This document shows positions 36,362 through 44,340 of a stretch of DNA of 53,026 nucleotides, in pieces (positions within the stretch are counted from its first letter, which is position 1; the number at the start of each line of letters is the position of its first letter). Source of the stretch: an uncultured Clostridia bacterium. GTDB taxonomy: Bacteria > Bacillota > Clostridia > TANB77 > CAG-508. The notes beneath the pieces were generated by a model. The model worked only from the letters and a program-made list of their open reading frames with translations, searched no databases and was not told the DNA's origin. The DNA lies in NCBI GenBank assembly GCA_904387305.1, contig CAJFLB010000006.1, forward strand, positions 1 to 53,026, given 5' to 3'. The position numbers and the translations under genes were made by a program.

Positions 36362-37297
36362 ATGTTTAATTTTAGAACAGACTTGGCAGCAGAAAGAAGA
36401 GAAATATATAAAACAGCCAATAAATTAGAAAATGAAATTGATGGTATAGAAAGTGAAGAACAACAAATCAATGAAAATATAAAAGTAGATAGAGTAAAAA
36501 TAACCAATGAAGAAGGGGAAAAAGCAATTGGAAAACCCAAAGGAGTGTATGTGACCATTGATATTAAAAATTTAAAAATTGCGGGAGAAGAAGAGATACA
36601 AAAATCAGCAGATACAGTAGCAGATGAACTAAGAAAAATTGTAGATAGTCATGTTGACAAAAATGGGGAGATATTAGTAGTTGGACTGGGTAATATTTAT
36701 GTAACACCAGATGCATTAGGACCAAAAGTCATTAATGATATAGAGGTCACAAGACATATGATAAAATATTTACCACAATATGTAAAAGAAGGTGCTAGAA
36801 ATGTAAGTGCCATATCTCCAGGTGTATTAGGAACAACAGGAATAGAAACTGTAGAAATTTTAAAAGGAATTGTAGAAAATACACATCCTAAATTATTGAT
36901 AGTGATTGATGCTTTAGCATCTAGAAGTATAGAGAGAATTAGTAGTACAGTACAAATATCAGATACGGGAATTGTACCAGGTGCAGGTGTGGGAAATACA
37001 AGAAAAGAAATTAGTCAAAATACATTAGGAATCCCAGTAGTTGCTATAGGAATTCCAACTGTTGTGGAAACAGCAGTCCTAGTAAATGATTCATTAGATT
37101 TATTTATTACCAAATTACAAGATGAGGCAAAATCGAATGATTACTTAAATCAATTAAAAGAGGAAGATAATTATGAAGAAATAAAAGAGGCATTGGTTCC
37201 ACAAGATTATAATTTAATTGTAACGCCTAAAGAGATTGATGGATTAATTGAAAATATGAGTAAGATTGTAGCAACAGGAATTAATCAAGCAATATAG
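36362..37297 (+). CDS. gpr: GPR endopeptidase (spore protease)
   Basis: Gpr is the germination protease that degrades small acid-soluble spore proteins when spores germinate; it is made in the forespore as an inactive zymogen. FNFRTDLAAERREIY at the N terminus matches the zymogen processing region. EILVVGLGNIYVTPDALGPK, SAISPGVLGTTGIET, VIDALASRS and GIVPGAGVGNTRKEIS are all conserved. The frame opens at 36323, but AAAGGAG directs the start to the ATG at 36362 (311 residues). The propeptide before the RTDLA site is very short. Its presence is good evidence for endospore formation. Confidence 0.95.
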   Translation: MFNFRTDLAAERREIYKTANKLENEIDGIESEEQQINENIKVDRVKITNEEGEKAIGKPKGVYVTIDIKNLKIAGEEEIQKSADTVADELRKIVDSHVDKNGEILVVGLGNIYVTPDALGPKVINDIEVTRHMIKYLPQYVKEGARNVSAISPGVLGTTGIETVEILKGIVENTHPKLLIVIDALASRSIERISSTVQISDTGIVPGAGVGNTRKEISQNTLGIPVVAIGIPTVVETAVLVNDSLDLFITKLQDEAKSNDYLNQLKEEDNYEEIKEALVPQDYNLIVTPKEIDGLIENMSKIVATGINQAI

Positions 37298-37473
37298 AAA
37301 AAGTTCCGAACACAGAACCTTTTATGGCTTTATCTTAAGAATTTGTAAAACAATTTCGGTCGCATTCGAAATTCTTTAAAAATATTTATATATCAACATT
37401 CTAATTAGTATCTATTTAAAGCTGTGAATTGTAACGTTTAAAATACAAACTTGAAGAAATTCTAAAAAAATGG

Positions 37474-37502
37474 TTGAAAAAAATTTTTTCTTAAGATATA
37501 AT
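37474..37502 (+). promoter_or_regulatory. Candidate promoter of the anchored protein gene
   Basis: TTGAAA (37474-37479) and TATAAT (37497-37502) have a 17-base spacer and lie 36 bases before the start at 37538. The 240-base space between gpr and this gene holds nothing else I can name. Confidence 0.65.
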
Positions 37503-37537
37503 CTTTATAGATACAAAATAAGAAAAGAGGGATTTCT

Positions 37538-38290
37538 ATGGATAAAGAAGAAAAAGTAAATGAAACAAAAAAAGAAGAAGTAAAAGAAGCCAAAAAAGAA
37601 AAAGTAGAAGAGCCAAAATTTAATAAAGTATCAGGAAAAGATTTAAAAAAAGAAGCCGAAATGAATCATACAGAAATTAAAAAAGAAAAGAAAGCAAAAA
37701 AAGAAAATAAAAAAGTGGGATATTTAGTTAGTGGAATTATTTTGTTATTAGTTGTACTAGCTATAGTAACGGCTTTACTATTGTTACCAGCAACGCCTGA
37801 AAAAACTGTAGATGGAATGTTAAATAGTTTAAAAAATGCAGATTTTGAAAGTGTTAACAAATATGTAAATTATGATGAAATTGTTAATAATGCAGAAATG
37901 TTACAAAATTTAGAAATGGATCAAGAAACACAAAGTTTACTTTTTGACAAATTAACATGGAAATTTCTAAATCTTTCTAAAGAAGAAAACACAGCAAGTG
38001 TTGAAGTGGAAATTACCAATAAAGATTTTAATCAAATCATATCTGCCTATACACAAGAAGCTTTAAAAATAGCATTTAGTGGAGAATCTTTTACACAAGA
38101 AGAACAAATTAATAAATTAAAAGAACAATTAAAAAATGAAGAAAATACAACAAGAACAGTAACAACAAAAATACAATTGGTAAAACAAGATGGAAAATGG
38201 AAAGTTCAACCTGATGAGAATTTAATTAATGCATTATTACCAGGATTACAAGAGGCTGTAAATTATTTAAATTCAATTTTAAATGGATAG
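37538..38290 (+). CDS. Membrane-anchored protein with extracytoplasmic DUF4878/DUF5105-like domain
   Basis: The function is unknown. A Lys/Glu-rich cytoplasmic N terminus (1-65) is followed by a single membrane segment (about 67-86, GYLVSGIILLLVVLAIVTAL). The outside domain starts LPATPEKTVDGMLNSLKNAD, the usual opening of DUF4878/DUF5105 NTF2-like domains, and ends LVKQDGKWKVQPDENLINAL, which also fits that fold. It lacks a lipobox cysteine, so it is anchored by the membrane helix rather than by lipid. GAGGG precedes the ATG. It has its own promoter and terminator. Confidence 0.75.
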   Translation: MDKEEKVNETKKEEVKEAKKEKVEEPKFNKVSGKDLKKEAEMNHTEIKKEKKAKKENKKVGYLVSGIILLLVVLAIVTALLLLPATPEKTVDGMLNSLKNADFESVNKYVNYDEIVNNAEMLQNLEMDQETQSLLFDKLTWKFLNLSKEENTASVEVEITNKDFNQIISAYTQEALKIAFSGESFTQEEQINKLKEQLKNEENTTRTVTTKIQLVKQDGKWKVQPDENLINALLPGLQEAVNYLNSILNG

Positions 38291-38312
38291 TATCTAAAAT
38301 ACTATAGAGAAG

Positions 38313-38360
38313 ATGCACCTATAAATATTAATAGATATTTAATATTTTAGGTGCATTTTA
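38313..38360 (+). terminator. Terminator of the anchored protein gene
   Basis: ATGCACCTATAAATATT pairs with AATATTTTAGGTGCAT with one bulge and is followed by TTTTACTT. Confidence 0.8.
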
Positions 38361-38402
38361 CTTATATTAGAGAGTATTATTACATTATTTTTTTGTTTTT
38401 CA

Positions 38403-39266
38403 TCACTTTTTTTTAATAGTTTTTTTATGATATCGATATAAATCGCAAATTTCACAATTTAAACAAATAGATACACGATTTTCAAAAATTAATTGTAAAG
38501 TATTAATAAATTCATCAATTTGATTATCAATTAAGTGAATATAGATTTTTTTAGGAAGTAAATTTAGAAGTGAATTTAAGGTATAATCATTAGATGAAAA
38601 AGATATATCACTTAAATATTTGGCATTAAAGATTTCTTCTGAATTTAAAATCAAATTTTTATTTTCATCTAATAAAATAGATTCAGAAGTGTTATAAATT
38701 AAATGCACAATATTAGAATTATTATTTTGTGAGTTGATATATAATTTTAGTAAAGAGATAAATTCCATATATTCTTTTTCGATAATGTAGTTATTGACAC
38801 TTTCAGCTACAATATCATCTAAAACAGAAATATAGGATTGTAGTCTAAAATTTATGAAACCATCTAATATCAATATTTTATTATCAGTAATAAAAGAATA
38901 TAGAGAATTGTACAAGGCCTCGAATTTTTTGTCAAACCATTTATAATATTCATCAGATAAAATAGTATAGCAGTTTTTTAAAATTTTATTTCTCTCAAGA
39001 GTATCAAAATAAAAATAATTTTTATTAATAATTCTTTTCATAAGTATATCTTCAAATTCATCAATTATCATAAAAGATAACAGGTTACTGATTTTAGAAA
39101 AAAAGTAAGGGTAGTCATTGTTGGAAAGATAATGTATGATAATATTTTTATAATTTTTAAATTTATTTTTAGAAAAGCATATATGTTCTATTTCAGAATA
39201 TTTTAATTCATTTAGTAGATAATCTAGTATTTTAGAATTATTTGTTTTTATACATAAAGATTTCAT
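38403..39266 (-). CDS. ytxC: Putative sporulation protein YtxC
   Basis: This 287-residue protein matches the YtxC family, known from sporulation gene lists and of unknown biochemical role. The best evidence is the C terminus: DYTLNSLLNLLPKKIYIHLI, a segment predicting IFENRVSICLNCEICDLY, and a basic end. The central half is helical and Ile/Phe/Tyr-rich. Codon use is extremely A+T-rich. AAAGGGG precedes the ATG at 39266. The minus-strand gene runs towards the anchored-protein gene and has no obvious partner. I am fairly, not fully, sure of the family. Confidence 0.75.
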   Translation of the reverse strand: MKSLCIKTNNSKILDYLLNELKYSEIEHICFSKNKFKNYKNIIIHYLSNNDYPYFFSKISNLLSFMIIDEFEDILMKRIINKNYFYFDTLERNKILKNCYTILSDEYYKWFDKKFEALYNSLYSFITDNKILILDGFINFRLQSYISVLDDIVAESVNNYIIEKEYMEFISLLKLYINSQNNNSNIVHLIYNTSESILLDENKNLILNSEEIFNAKYLSDISFSSNDYTLNSLLNLLPKKIYIHLIDNQIDEFINTLQLIFENRVSICLNCEICDLYRYHKKTIKKK

Positions 39267-39358
39267 ATACCCAAATACCCCTTTCTCATTATACTAGTAT
39301 CTACCAAACTTAAAAAACTTATACATTATTATATGATAAGAAAAAAATTCGGTGAAAA

Positions 39359-39906
39359 GGGAATTTGGGGACAGACTCATTTTCCCATTTTTTTTATTGA
39401 AGATTATAAAAAATATAGAATATAAAAGAATGAAACGATTTTGCGTATCTAAATTTGAAACTAGAAATTCTTAAAGAAAAAAATGAGGAATGTTCATGGA
39501 CAATCAAGTCATATATTCATTTCTTATAAATGTCTCGGCTCAATACGTACTTTACTCTTTCTAAATAAGAACCTGACCCGACATAGCAATCAAAGATTGC
39601 AGTCGGGTACCCCAGAACCTTGTTGTCTAAGACAATAAAAAATAAATGAGCCTCTCGCTGCAAGAATTCGCGATTCCTCATTTATTTTTTTTAAGAAAGA
39701 TTACAAAGTACTCCAATCACATTCGACATATTATGCGAAATGAATATATGACTTGATTGGGCCTGAATGAAAGAGTCTTGTTTTTTTCTTTTAGAATTTC
39801 TGTGAAAATTTAGCTTATACAAAATCGTGCAATGACTTTATATTCTATATTTTTTAGATTTCTCGGCCTTTAAAAAAGGGAAAAATGAGTCCGTCCCCAA
39901 AATCCC
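39359..39906. mobile_element. Foldback (MITE-like) element with long inverted arms, interrupted copy
   Basis: This 548-bp element starts GGGAATTTGGGGACAGACTC and ends in the complement of that pattern. Arms of about 110 bases match imperfectly; ATATAGAATATAAA and CGATTTTG recur inverted near both ends. The same arms occur at 52779 to the window end in a shorter, uninterrupted copy. The middle (39501-39759) is a second foldback. It has no coding capacity and ends three bases before the GH57 stop codon, so it probably also terminates that transcript. Confidence 0.85.
39501..39759. repeat. Nested foldback inside the larger element
   Basis: Perfect 23-bp terminal inverted repeats (CAATCAAGTCATATATTC... 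at 39501-39523 and complement at 39737-39759), followed by imperfect pairing, bound a 259-bp unit. It contains hairpins ACCCGAC...GTCGGGT (39575-39607) and AATGAG...CTCATT. The equivalent place in the copy at 52779 lacks it, so it looks like an insertion. Confidence 0.8.
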
Positions 39907-39908
39907 TC

Positions 39909-41495
39909 TTAATAATAAATCATATAATCAATGTCTGGAAAAACACAATCTTTTTTCGAGATATCTTTTAAGAAATCTTCGTCAATAGTATTTTCTTTTA
40001 TTTGATAATATAATTTTGTAAATCGACCGATATGGTCTTTAATTCTTTTTTTAGCATAATCTACCATTGTACCATTTGTAATGATAAATAACCAATCACT
40101 ACTTTGAGCTAATAATAATTCTCTAGCACATTGATTTAAAGCTTTTTTCTTTAATCCTTTTGCATTTGGATATAAATATGCTAATTCACACATACGGTCA
40201 CCTGCAACATGAAGATGTCTATGCACATAATCATTTGTTTGATTTAACCATACTTCACTATATCCATTAGCTCCCCAACTAGAACGACAAGGAGAGGCAA
40301 CTTGCATATTTGGATATTTATCAATATATTCAGATGGTGTAATTAATTCAAAATTACAATCATCATAATAGATTTTTTTAAATAAAATATATAACCAATA
40401 AGGTCCTTCATACCACCAGTGTCCATATAATTCAGCATCATAAGGACATAAGATAATTGGAGGATTTTCTGTATATTGGGCAAGGTTTCCAATTTGAGCA
40501 TTTCTAGAATCAAAGAAGTGACCTGCTTGTTTTTCAGCAGAATCTTTTGCCCATTGAAGATTATAATAATCCTTAAATTCTGTTTTTCCTGTAATTCTAT
40601 AGTATTTAATACCTGTATGAACTCTAACACCATTATGGGCGATATATGGTTTAATATAGTCATAATCTGCGTCATAACCAATGTCACGATAAAATTCTCT
40701 GTAATTGAAATCACCAGGATAACCATTAATAGAACTCCATACTTGTCTTGAAGATTCCATATCTCTACCAAAAGCAATAACACCTTCTGGAGAAACGATT
40801 GGAGCAAAGGTACCATACAAAGGTGTAGGGTCGGCATATAAAATGCCATGTGTTTCAGTGATAATGTAATCAATGCCAAATTCTTTTAAATATTTATCAG
40901 CTTCTGGTACATAACCACATTCAGGAAGCCAAATACCACGAGGTTTTCTTCCAAAATATCTTTCATAAGTTTGTACACCAACAGCAATTTGTGCTTTTAC
41001 TGTTTTTTCATTGACATATAGTATGGGAAAATATCCATGTGTCGCTCCACAAGTGATAATTTCTAATACACCAATATCTTGAAAATGTTTAAAACCTTGA
41101 ATTAAATTGCATTTATAAACATCTTTAAATAAATGTAAATCATTTGAGTATCTATCATAATAGTAATGTGCTAATTGGTTTAAGCGTTCATCACCAGCAG
41201 TTCTTTTAATTTCCTTTCCAGATAATTCAATCATTTGTTTTAAATAACGAATATATTTTCTTTGTAATAATTTGTTATCTAACATAGAAAGTAGAGGAGG
41301 CGTCATAGACATCGTGATTCTAAATTTGACACCTTCATCAACTAATTTTTGAAAATTTGTTAATAATGGTATATAGGTTTCAGATATTGCTTCATATAAC
41401 CAAGATTCTTCTAAATAGTCATCACTTTCTGGATGATGAATAAATGGAAGATGTGCATGAAGAACGAAACTAACATATCCTTTTTTCTCTTGCAT
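39909..41495 (-). CDS. 1,4-alpha-glucan branching enzyme, GH57/DUF1957 type
   Basis: This is a cytoplasmic GH57 enzyme with a C-terminal DUF1957 domain, the family of branching enzymes that form alpha-1,6 branches in glycogen. GYVSFVLHAHLPFIHHPE at the N terminus, GIWLPECGYVPEADKYLKEF (nucleophile Glu) and CPYDAELYGHWWYEGPYWL (Asp region) are the conserved GH57 motifs. The length of 528 residues is normal. AAGGAGAA precedes the ATG. The DUF4912 gene lies 180 bases upstream on the same strand, a pairing seen in many clostridia. With the GH13 amylase it suggests an alpha-glucan store. Confidence 0.93.
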   Translation of the reverse strand: MQEKKGYVSFVLHAHLPFIHHPESDDYLEESWLYEAISETYIPLLTNFQKLVDEGVKFRITMSMTPPLLSMLDNKLLQRKYIRYLKQMIELSGKEIKRTAGDERLNQLAHYYYDRYSNDLHLFKDVYKCNLIQGFKHFQDIGVLEIITCGATHGYFPILYVNEKTVKAQIAVGVQTYERYFGRKPRGIWLPECGYVPEADKYLKEFGIDYIITETHGILYADPTPLYGTFAPIVSPEGVIAFGRDMESSRQVWSSINGYPGDFNYREFYRDIGYDADYDYIKPYIAHNGVRVHTGIKYYRITGKTEFKDYYNLQWAKDSAEKQAGHFFDSRNAQIGNLAQYTENPPIILCPYDAELYGHWWYEGPYWLYILFKKIYYDDCNFELITPSEYIDKYPNMQVASPCRSSWGANGYSEVWLNQTNDYVHRHLHVAGDRMCELAYLYPNAKGLKKKALNQCARELLLAQSSDWLFIITNGTMVDYAKKRIKDHIGRFTKLYYQIKENTIDEDFLKDISKKDCVFPDIDYMIYY

Positions 41496-41531
41496 TTAAA
41501 TTCTCCTTTTATTGTTACTAAATTTATCTAA

Positions 41532-41604
41532 ACAAATCTTGCCTTGAAAGAACTTTTTTACTAATTATAGTATTAAAGCTCTTGAAGAAACATAAAGATT
41601 TGTT
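41532..41604. repeat. Second copy of the 88-bp inverted-repeat element, opposite orientation
   Basis: The left arm (41532-41556, ACAAATCTTGCCTTGAAAG, then AACTTT) and right arm (41575-41604, AAAGCTCTTGAAG, then AAAGATTTGTT) match, in reversed order, the right and left arms of the element at 19912-19999. It lies between the DUF4912 and GH57 genes. Confidence 0.65.
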
Positions 41605-41638
41605 GATGTGAAAATTGTATTTTTTACTAAAACATGAA

Positions 41639-41672
41639 TGAGGCACTTTTGAATGCAACCTCAAGTGCCTCA
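41639..41672 (-). terminator. Hairpin after the DUF4912 gene
   Basis: A perfect 10-bp stem TGAGGCACTT / AAGTGCCTCA has a 14-base loop. On the minus strand it is followed by ATTCATGTTTTAG, a weak T-tract, so termination may be partial and allow read-through into the GH57 gene. Confidence 0.55.
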
Positions 41673-41675
41673 AGA

Positions 41676-42653
41676 TTATTTGAATTTTGAAGAAAGACTT
41701 CCAGATGATGGATTACCAGAAGAAGGATTAGATAAATCATAAATTTCTTCAATATTTTCATTTTGATAAAGTGCTTTATAAATATCATATACATTATATA
41801 TTTTTCCCATATTTCTGATTAAAGAAATATTTGCTGAAATTGGTTTTTCAATCTGAATACCAGTTTTTACATTTCTAAAGTATACCATTTTTTGTTCTTT
41901 ATTAAACAAGATATGATCATTTGGTGATTCAATATTATTAGAGGTAGATATATAAATATAATCTGTTTGAATTTTTGGGTTTTCTTTAATTGGTCGTCTA
42001 CCTAATTCTATTCTATAATCACATTTTGCATCATTTACATGAAGATACCAACTATTTGCAAAATCATTAATATCAATTTCAAAACTATAATTCATTGTTG
42101 TATTGTGTATAATTAAGACTGGTTTAGTTGTTTCGAAAAAGTCTTCACCATATTGTGCTTTGTAATTTTCTCTATCTTCGTCAGAGATATCCCAATATAT
42201 AAATAAATTGGTAGGAGTTTGCGCCAATACTTTTACAACAGTTTGATTATATCGATAAGGTAAATCATAATATTCTACTATATCCACTTTTGTTTTTTTA
42301 GTTGCCATACTTTTTCTTTTAGATGTAGTTGCTTTTTTTACTGTAGATTTTTTAGATACGGTTTTTTTAGTTGTTGGTTTTGTAGTTGGCTTCTTTTTAG
42401 ATGTCGCTTTTTTTGTAGTAGTAGTTTTTTTTGTGGCAACAGTTTTAGAGGTAGCAGAAGTCTTTTTTGCTACACTTTTTGTAGTAGAAGATTTTTTTGT
42501 ATTTGCTTTTGTAACAACATCTTTCTTTGCAGATGTTGTTTTAGCAATAGGTTTTGTTTCTTTTTTAGCTGATTCTTTTTTTGTTGCAGTTGTTTTTTTT
42601 GTTGTTATAACTGTATTTGTTTTCTCATTTGTTTCTTGTTTTTTCCTTGGCAT
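41676..42653 (-). CDS. DUF4912 protein with long histone-like basic tail
   Basis: The function is not established. Residues 1 to about 130 are a low-complexity Lys/Thr/Ser/Ala tail resembling histone H1, with repeats such as KKTTATKK. The DUF4912 domain follows: DLPYRYNQTVVKVLAQTPTN, LFIYWDISDEDRENYKAQYG and ELGRRPIKENPKIQTDYIYI. DUF4912 genes are commonly adjacent to GH57 branching enzymes, as here, and the domain may bind carbohydrate. The end NPSSGNPSSGSLSSKFK is a short serine/glycine repeat. GGAGGA precedes the ATG at 42653. The tail could bind nucleic acid or another polyanion; that is inference. Confidence 0.85.
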   Translation of the reverse strand: MPRKKQETNEKTNTVITTKKTTATKKESAKKETKPIAKTTSAKKDVVTKANTKKSSTTKSVAKKTSATSKTVATKKTTTTKKATSKKKPTTKPTTKKTVSKKSTVKKATTSKRKSMATKKTKVDIVEYYDLPYRYNQTVVKVLAQTPTNLFIYWDISDEDRENYKAQYGEDFFETTKPVLIIHNTTMNYSFEIDINDFANSWYLHVNDAKCDYRIELGRRPIKENPKIQTDYIYISTSNNIESPNDHILFNKEQKMVYFRNVKTGIQIEKPISANISLIRNMGKIYNVYDIYKALYQNENIEEIYDLSNPSSGNPSSGSLSSKFK

Positions 42654-42862
42654 TCTATATCCTCCTATGTAAATCTCTTTTATTACTTTTATATATTATA
42701 CTAAATGAAAAATAAATGCAAGGGAATAATATAATTTTTTAAATTTATTTTTAAATAAGATTTTTTATTAAAATTTAATATGGCAGAATAGGACATAATA
42801 GATAGGATAGCTCTTTAATTGAAGATATGGTATAAAAATGTAGAAGCAAGTGAATAAAAAAA

Positions 42863-42891
42863 TTGAAAAAATAAAAGACCTCTTGTATAAT
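42863..42891 (+). promoter_or_regulatory. Promoter of the Nudix gene
   Basis: TTGAAA (42863-42868) and a perfect TATAAT (42886-42891) have a 17-base spacer. The start codon lies 30 bases downstream. Confidence 0.75.
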
Positions 42892-42921
42892 GTTTGTACA
42901 AGAAATAGGAGGTATTTAAAT

Positions 42922-43380
42922 ATGATGGAAGAAAATAATAAAATAGTCACAAGAGTAGCAGGAATTGTTGAGATGAATGATGGATTTGTATTTATGCATA
43001 GAAAAAATGTAAAAAGAAACAAGGATTATGAGGAATACTACACTTTTCCAGGAGGACATTTAGAAGAAGGAGAAACATTAGAGGAGGGAGTGATAAGAGA
43101 AATTAAAGAAGAGTTTGGAATTAGTGTAAAGGTAGTTAGAAAATTATATGAACTTGAAAATAATAAATTAAATATGAAAGAATATTTCTTTTTATGTGAA
43201 TATATAAATGGCGAATTTGGAACAGGAGAGGGAGAAGAATTTTCAAACAACCCAGAATATAAAGATTCTGGTGAATATATTCCAGAAATCGTGAAACGAG
43301 AAAATATATCTCATTTAGTTTTATTACCATTGGAAATAAAAGAAAAGTTTGTGTTAGATTTGAAAGAAGGCAGAATATAA
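42922..43380 (+). CDS. Nudix hydrolase
   Basis: This is a pyrophosphohydrolase of the Nudix fold, cleaving nucleoside-diphosphate-linked substrates. The full Nudix box (GX5EX7REUXEEXGU) spans residues 45-67: GHLEEGETLEEGVIREIKEE, then FGI. The frame opens at 42850, but the promoter and AGGAGG (42907-42912) place the start at the ATG at 42922, giving 152 residues. A second ATG follows directly. The substrate cannot be judged from sequence. It is a single-gene unit upstream of lexA. Confidence 0.9.
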   Translation: MMEENNKIVTRVAGIVEMNDGFVFMHRKNVKRNKDYEEYYTFPGGHLEEGETLEEGVIREIKEEFGISVKVVRKLYELENNKLNMKEYFFLCEYINGEFGTGEGEEFSNNPEYKDSGEYIPEIVKRENISHLVLLPLEIKEKFVLDLKEGRI

Positions 43381-43479
43381 AAGGGAATATGGTTTCCTAT
43401 TGAACTATTATGGAAAAAATGAAGATTTTCTTATAGTATCAATAATATAAAAATTAATTATAAAAAATCAAAAATTTGT

Positions 43480-43508
43480 TTGACATTTTTTTGTTTGTAT
43501 GATATGAT
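43480..43508 (+). promoter_or_regulatory. Consensus promoter of lexA
   Basis: TTGACA (43480-43485) and TATGAT (43503-43508) have a 17-base spacer. I found no GAAC...GTTC Bacillus-type SOS operator near it, so autoregulation cannot be confirmed. Confidence 0.75.
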
Positions 43509-43538
43509 GAGACAAAATAAGAGAATGGAGTGAAGAAA

Positions 43539-44189
43539 ATGCCAAAAAAGAAACCAGAATTAAATAGAAGAGAAAAATCAATTTTACATTTTATTGAAAA
43601 ACAAATTATGACACAAGGATATCCACCATCAGTAAGAGAAATCGGAAAAGCAGTTGGTTTAAATTCAACAGCAACAGTTCATGGATATTTAGCAAAATTA
43701 GAGGAAAAAGGATATATTAAAAAGAAAGATAAAAAAGGAAGAACTTTAAGATTATTAAAAGGCGCTTCTGGAGAATCTAAAGTAACATCAAGTAAAGATT
43801 TCTATACACAAAAAGAGTTAGTTGAAGTTCCAATTATAGGAAAAATAACTGCAGGAGAACCAATATTAGCTGTAGAAAATATTACAGATACATTTCCAAT
43901 CCCAATTGATTTTGTTGGGAATTCAGAAAGCTTTATGCTAACCGTTAGAGGAGAAAGTATGATAGAAGCAGGAATATTAGATGGAGACTATATTCTTGTA
44001 AAAAGACAAAATACAGCCAATAACGGAGAAATTGTTGTAGCGTTAATAGGAGATGAAGCAACAGTTAAAACATTTTATAAAGAAACAGATCATATCAGAT
44101 TACAACCAGAAAACTCTACAATGGACCCAATTATTGTACCAGATTGTGAAATATTAGGAAAAGTTGCAGGCGTATTTAGAAAAATGTAA
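43539..44189 (+). CDS. lexA: LexA repressor
   Basis: LexA represses SOS genes and cleaves itself when RecA filaments form. The N-terminal winged helix includes [20 protein letters not shown] and [20 protein letters not shown]. The cleavage site is A105-G106 in KITAGEPI, and the catalytic dyad is S140 ([10 protein letters not shown]) and K177 (ATVK). The upstream GTG at 43530 lies within the ribosome binding site, so the ATG at 43539 is the start (216 residues). It is complete and should be functional. The gene is monocistronic, followed by the exporter's control region. Confidence 0.96.
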   Translation: MPKKKPELNRREKSILHFIEKQIMTQGYPPSVREIGKAVGLNSTATVHGYLAKLEEKGYIKKKDKKGRTLRLLKGASGESKVTSSKDFYTQKELVEVPIIGKITAGEPILAVENITDTFPIPIDFVGNSESFMLTVRGESMIEAGILDGDYILVKRQNTANNGEIVVALIGDEATVKTFYKETDHIRLQPENSTMDPIIVPDCEILGKVAGVFRKM

Positions 44190-44224
44190 ATATAAAAATT
44201 CACAAAAGTTTCACAATATCTATA

Positions 44225-44270
44225 TTGACTCATGACACTGCGTCATATACAATAAATAGTGCAGTGTCAT
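44225..44270 (+). promoter_or_regulatory. Promoter with inverted-repeat operator, ABC exporter
   Basis: TTGACT (44225-44230) and TACAAT (44248-44253) have a 17-base spacer. The arms ATGACACTGC (44232-44241) and GCAGTGTCAT (44261-44270) lie between and just after the promoter boxes. The first arm also makes ATGAC-5-GTCAT with the bases following it. Such a layout is typical of an operator for a repressor of multidrug exporters (MarR- or TetR-like), but no regulator gene is adjacent. A hairpin role at the end of lexA is the alternative. Confidence 0.55.
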
Positions 44271-44340
44271 TTAATTTGCCTAAAAAACGGTTTATAGGTA
44301 TAGCCTAAAAAATCTAAATAAAGGAAAGAAGGAGAAAAAT

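Noticed and set aside
40343..40879. 178-codon frame on the minus strand within the GH57 gene
   Set aside because: It overlaps the conserved GH57 sequence in another frame and is biased to Ile/Leu/Met by A+T-rich codons.
41676..42653. Bacterial histone H1/HU-like DNA-binding protein
   Set aside because: The basic tail is only the N-terminal third; the rest is a clear DUF4912 domain next to a GH57 enzyme.
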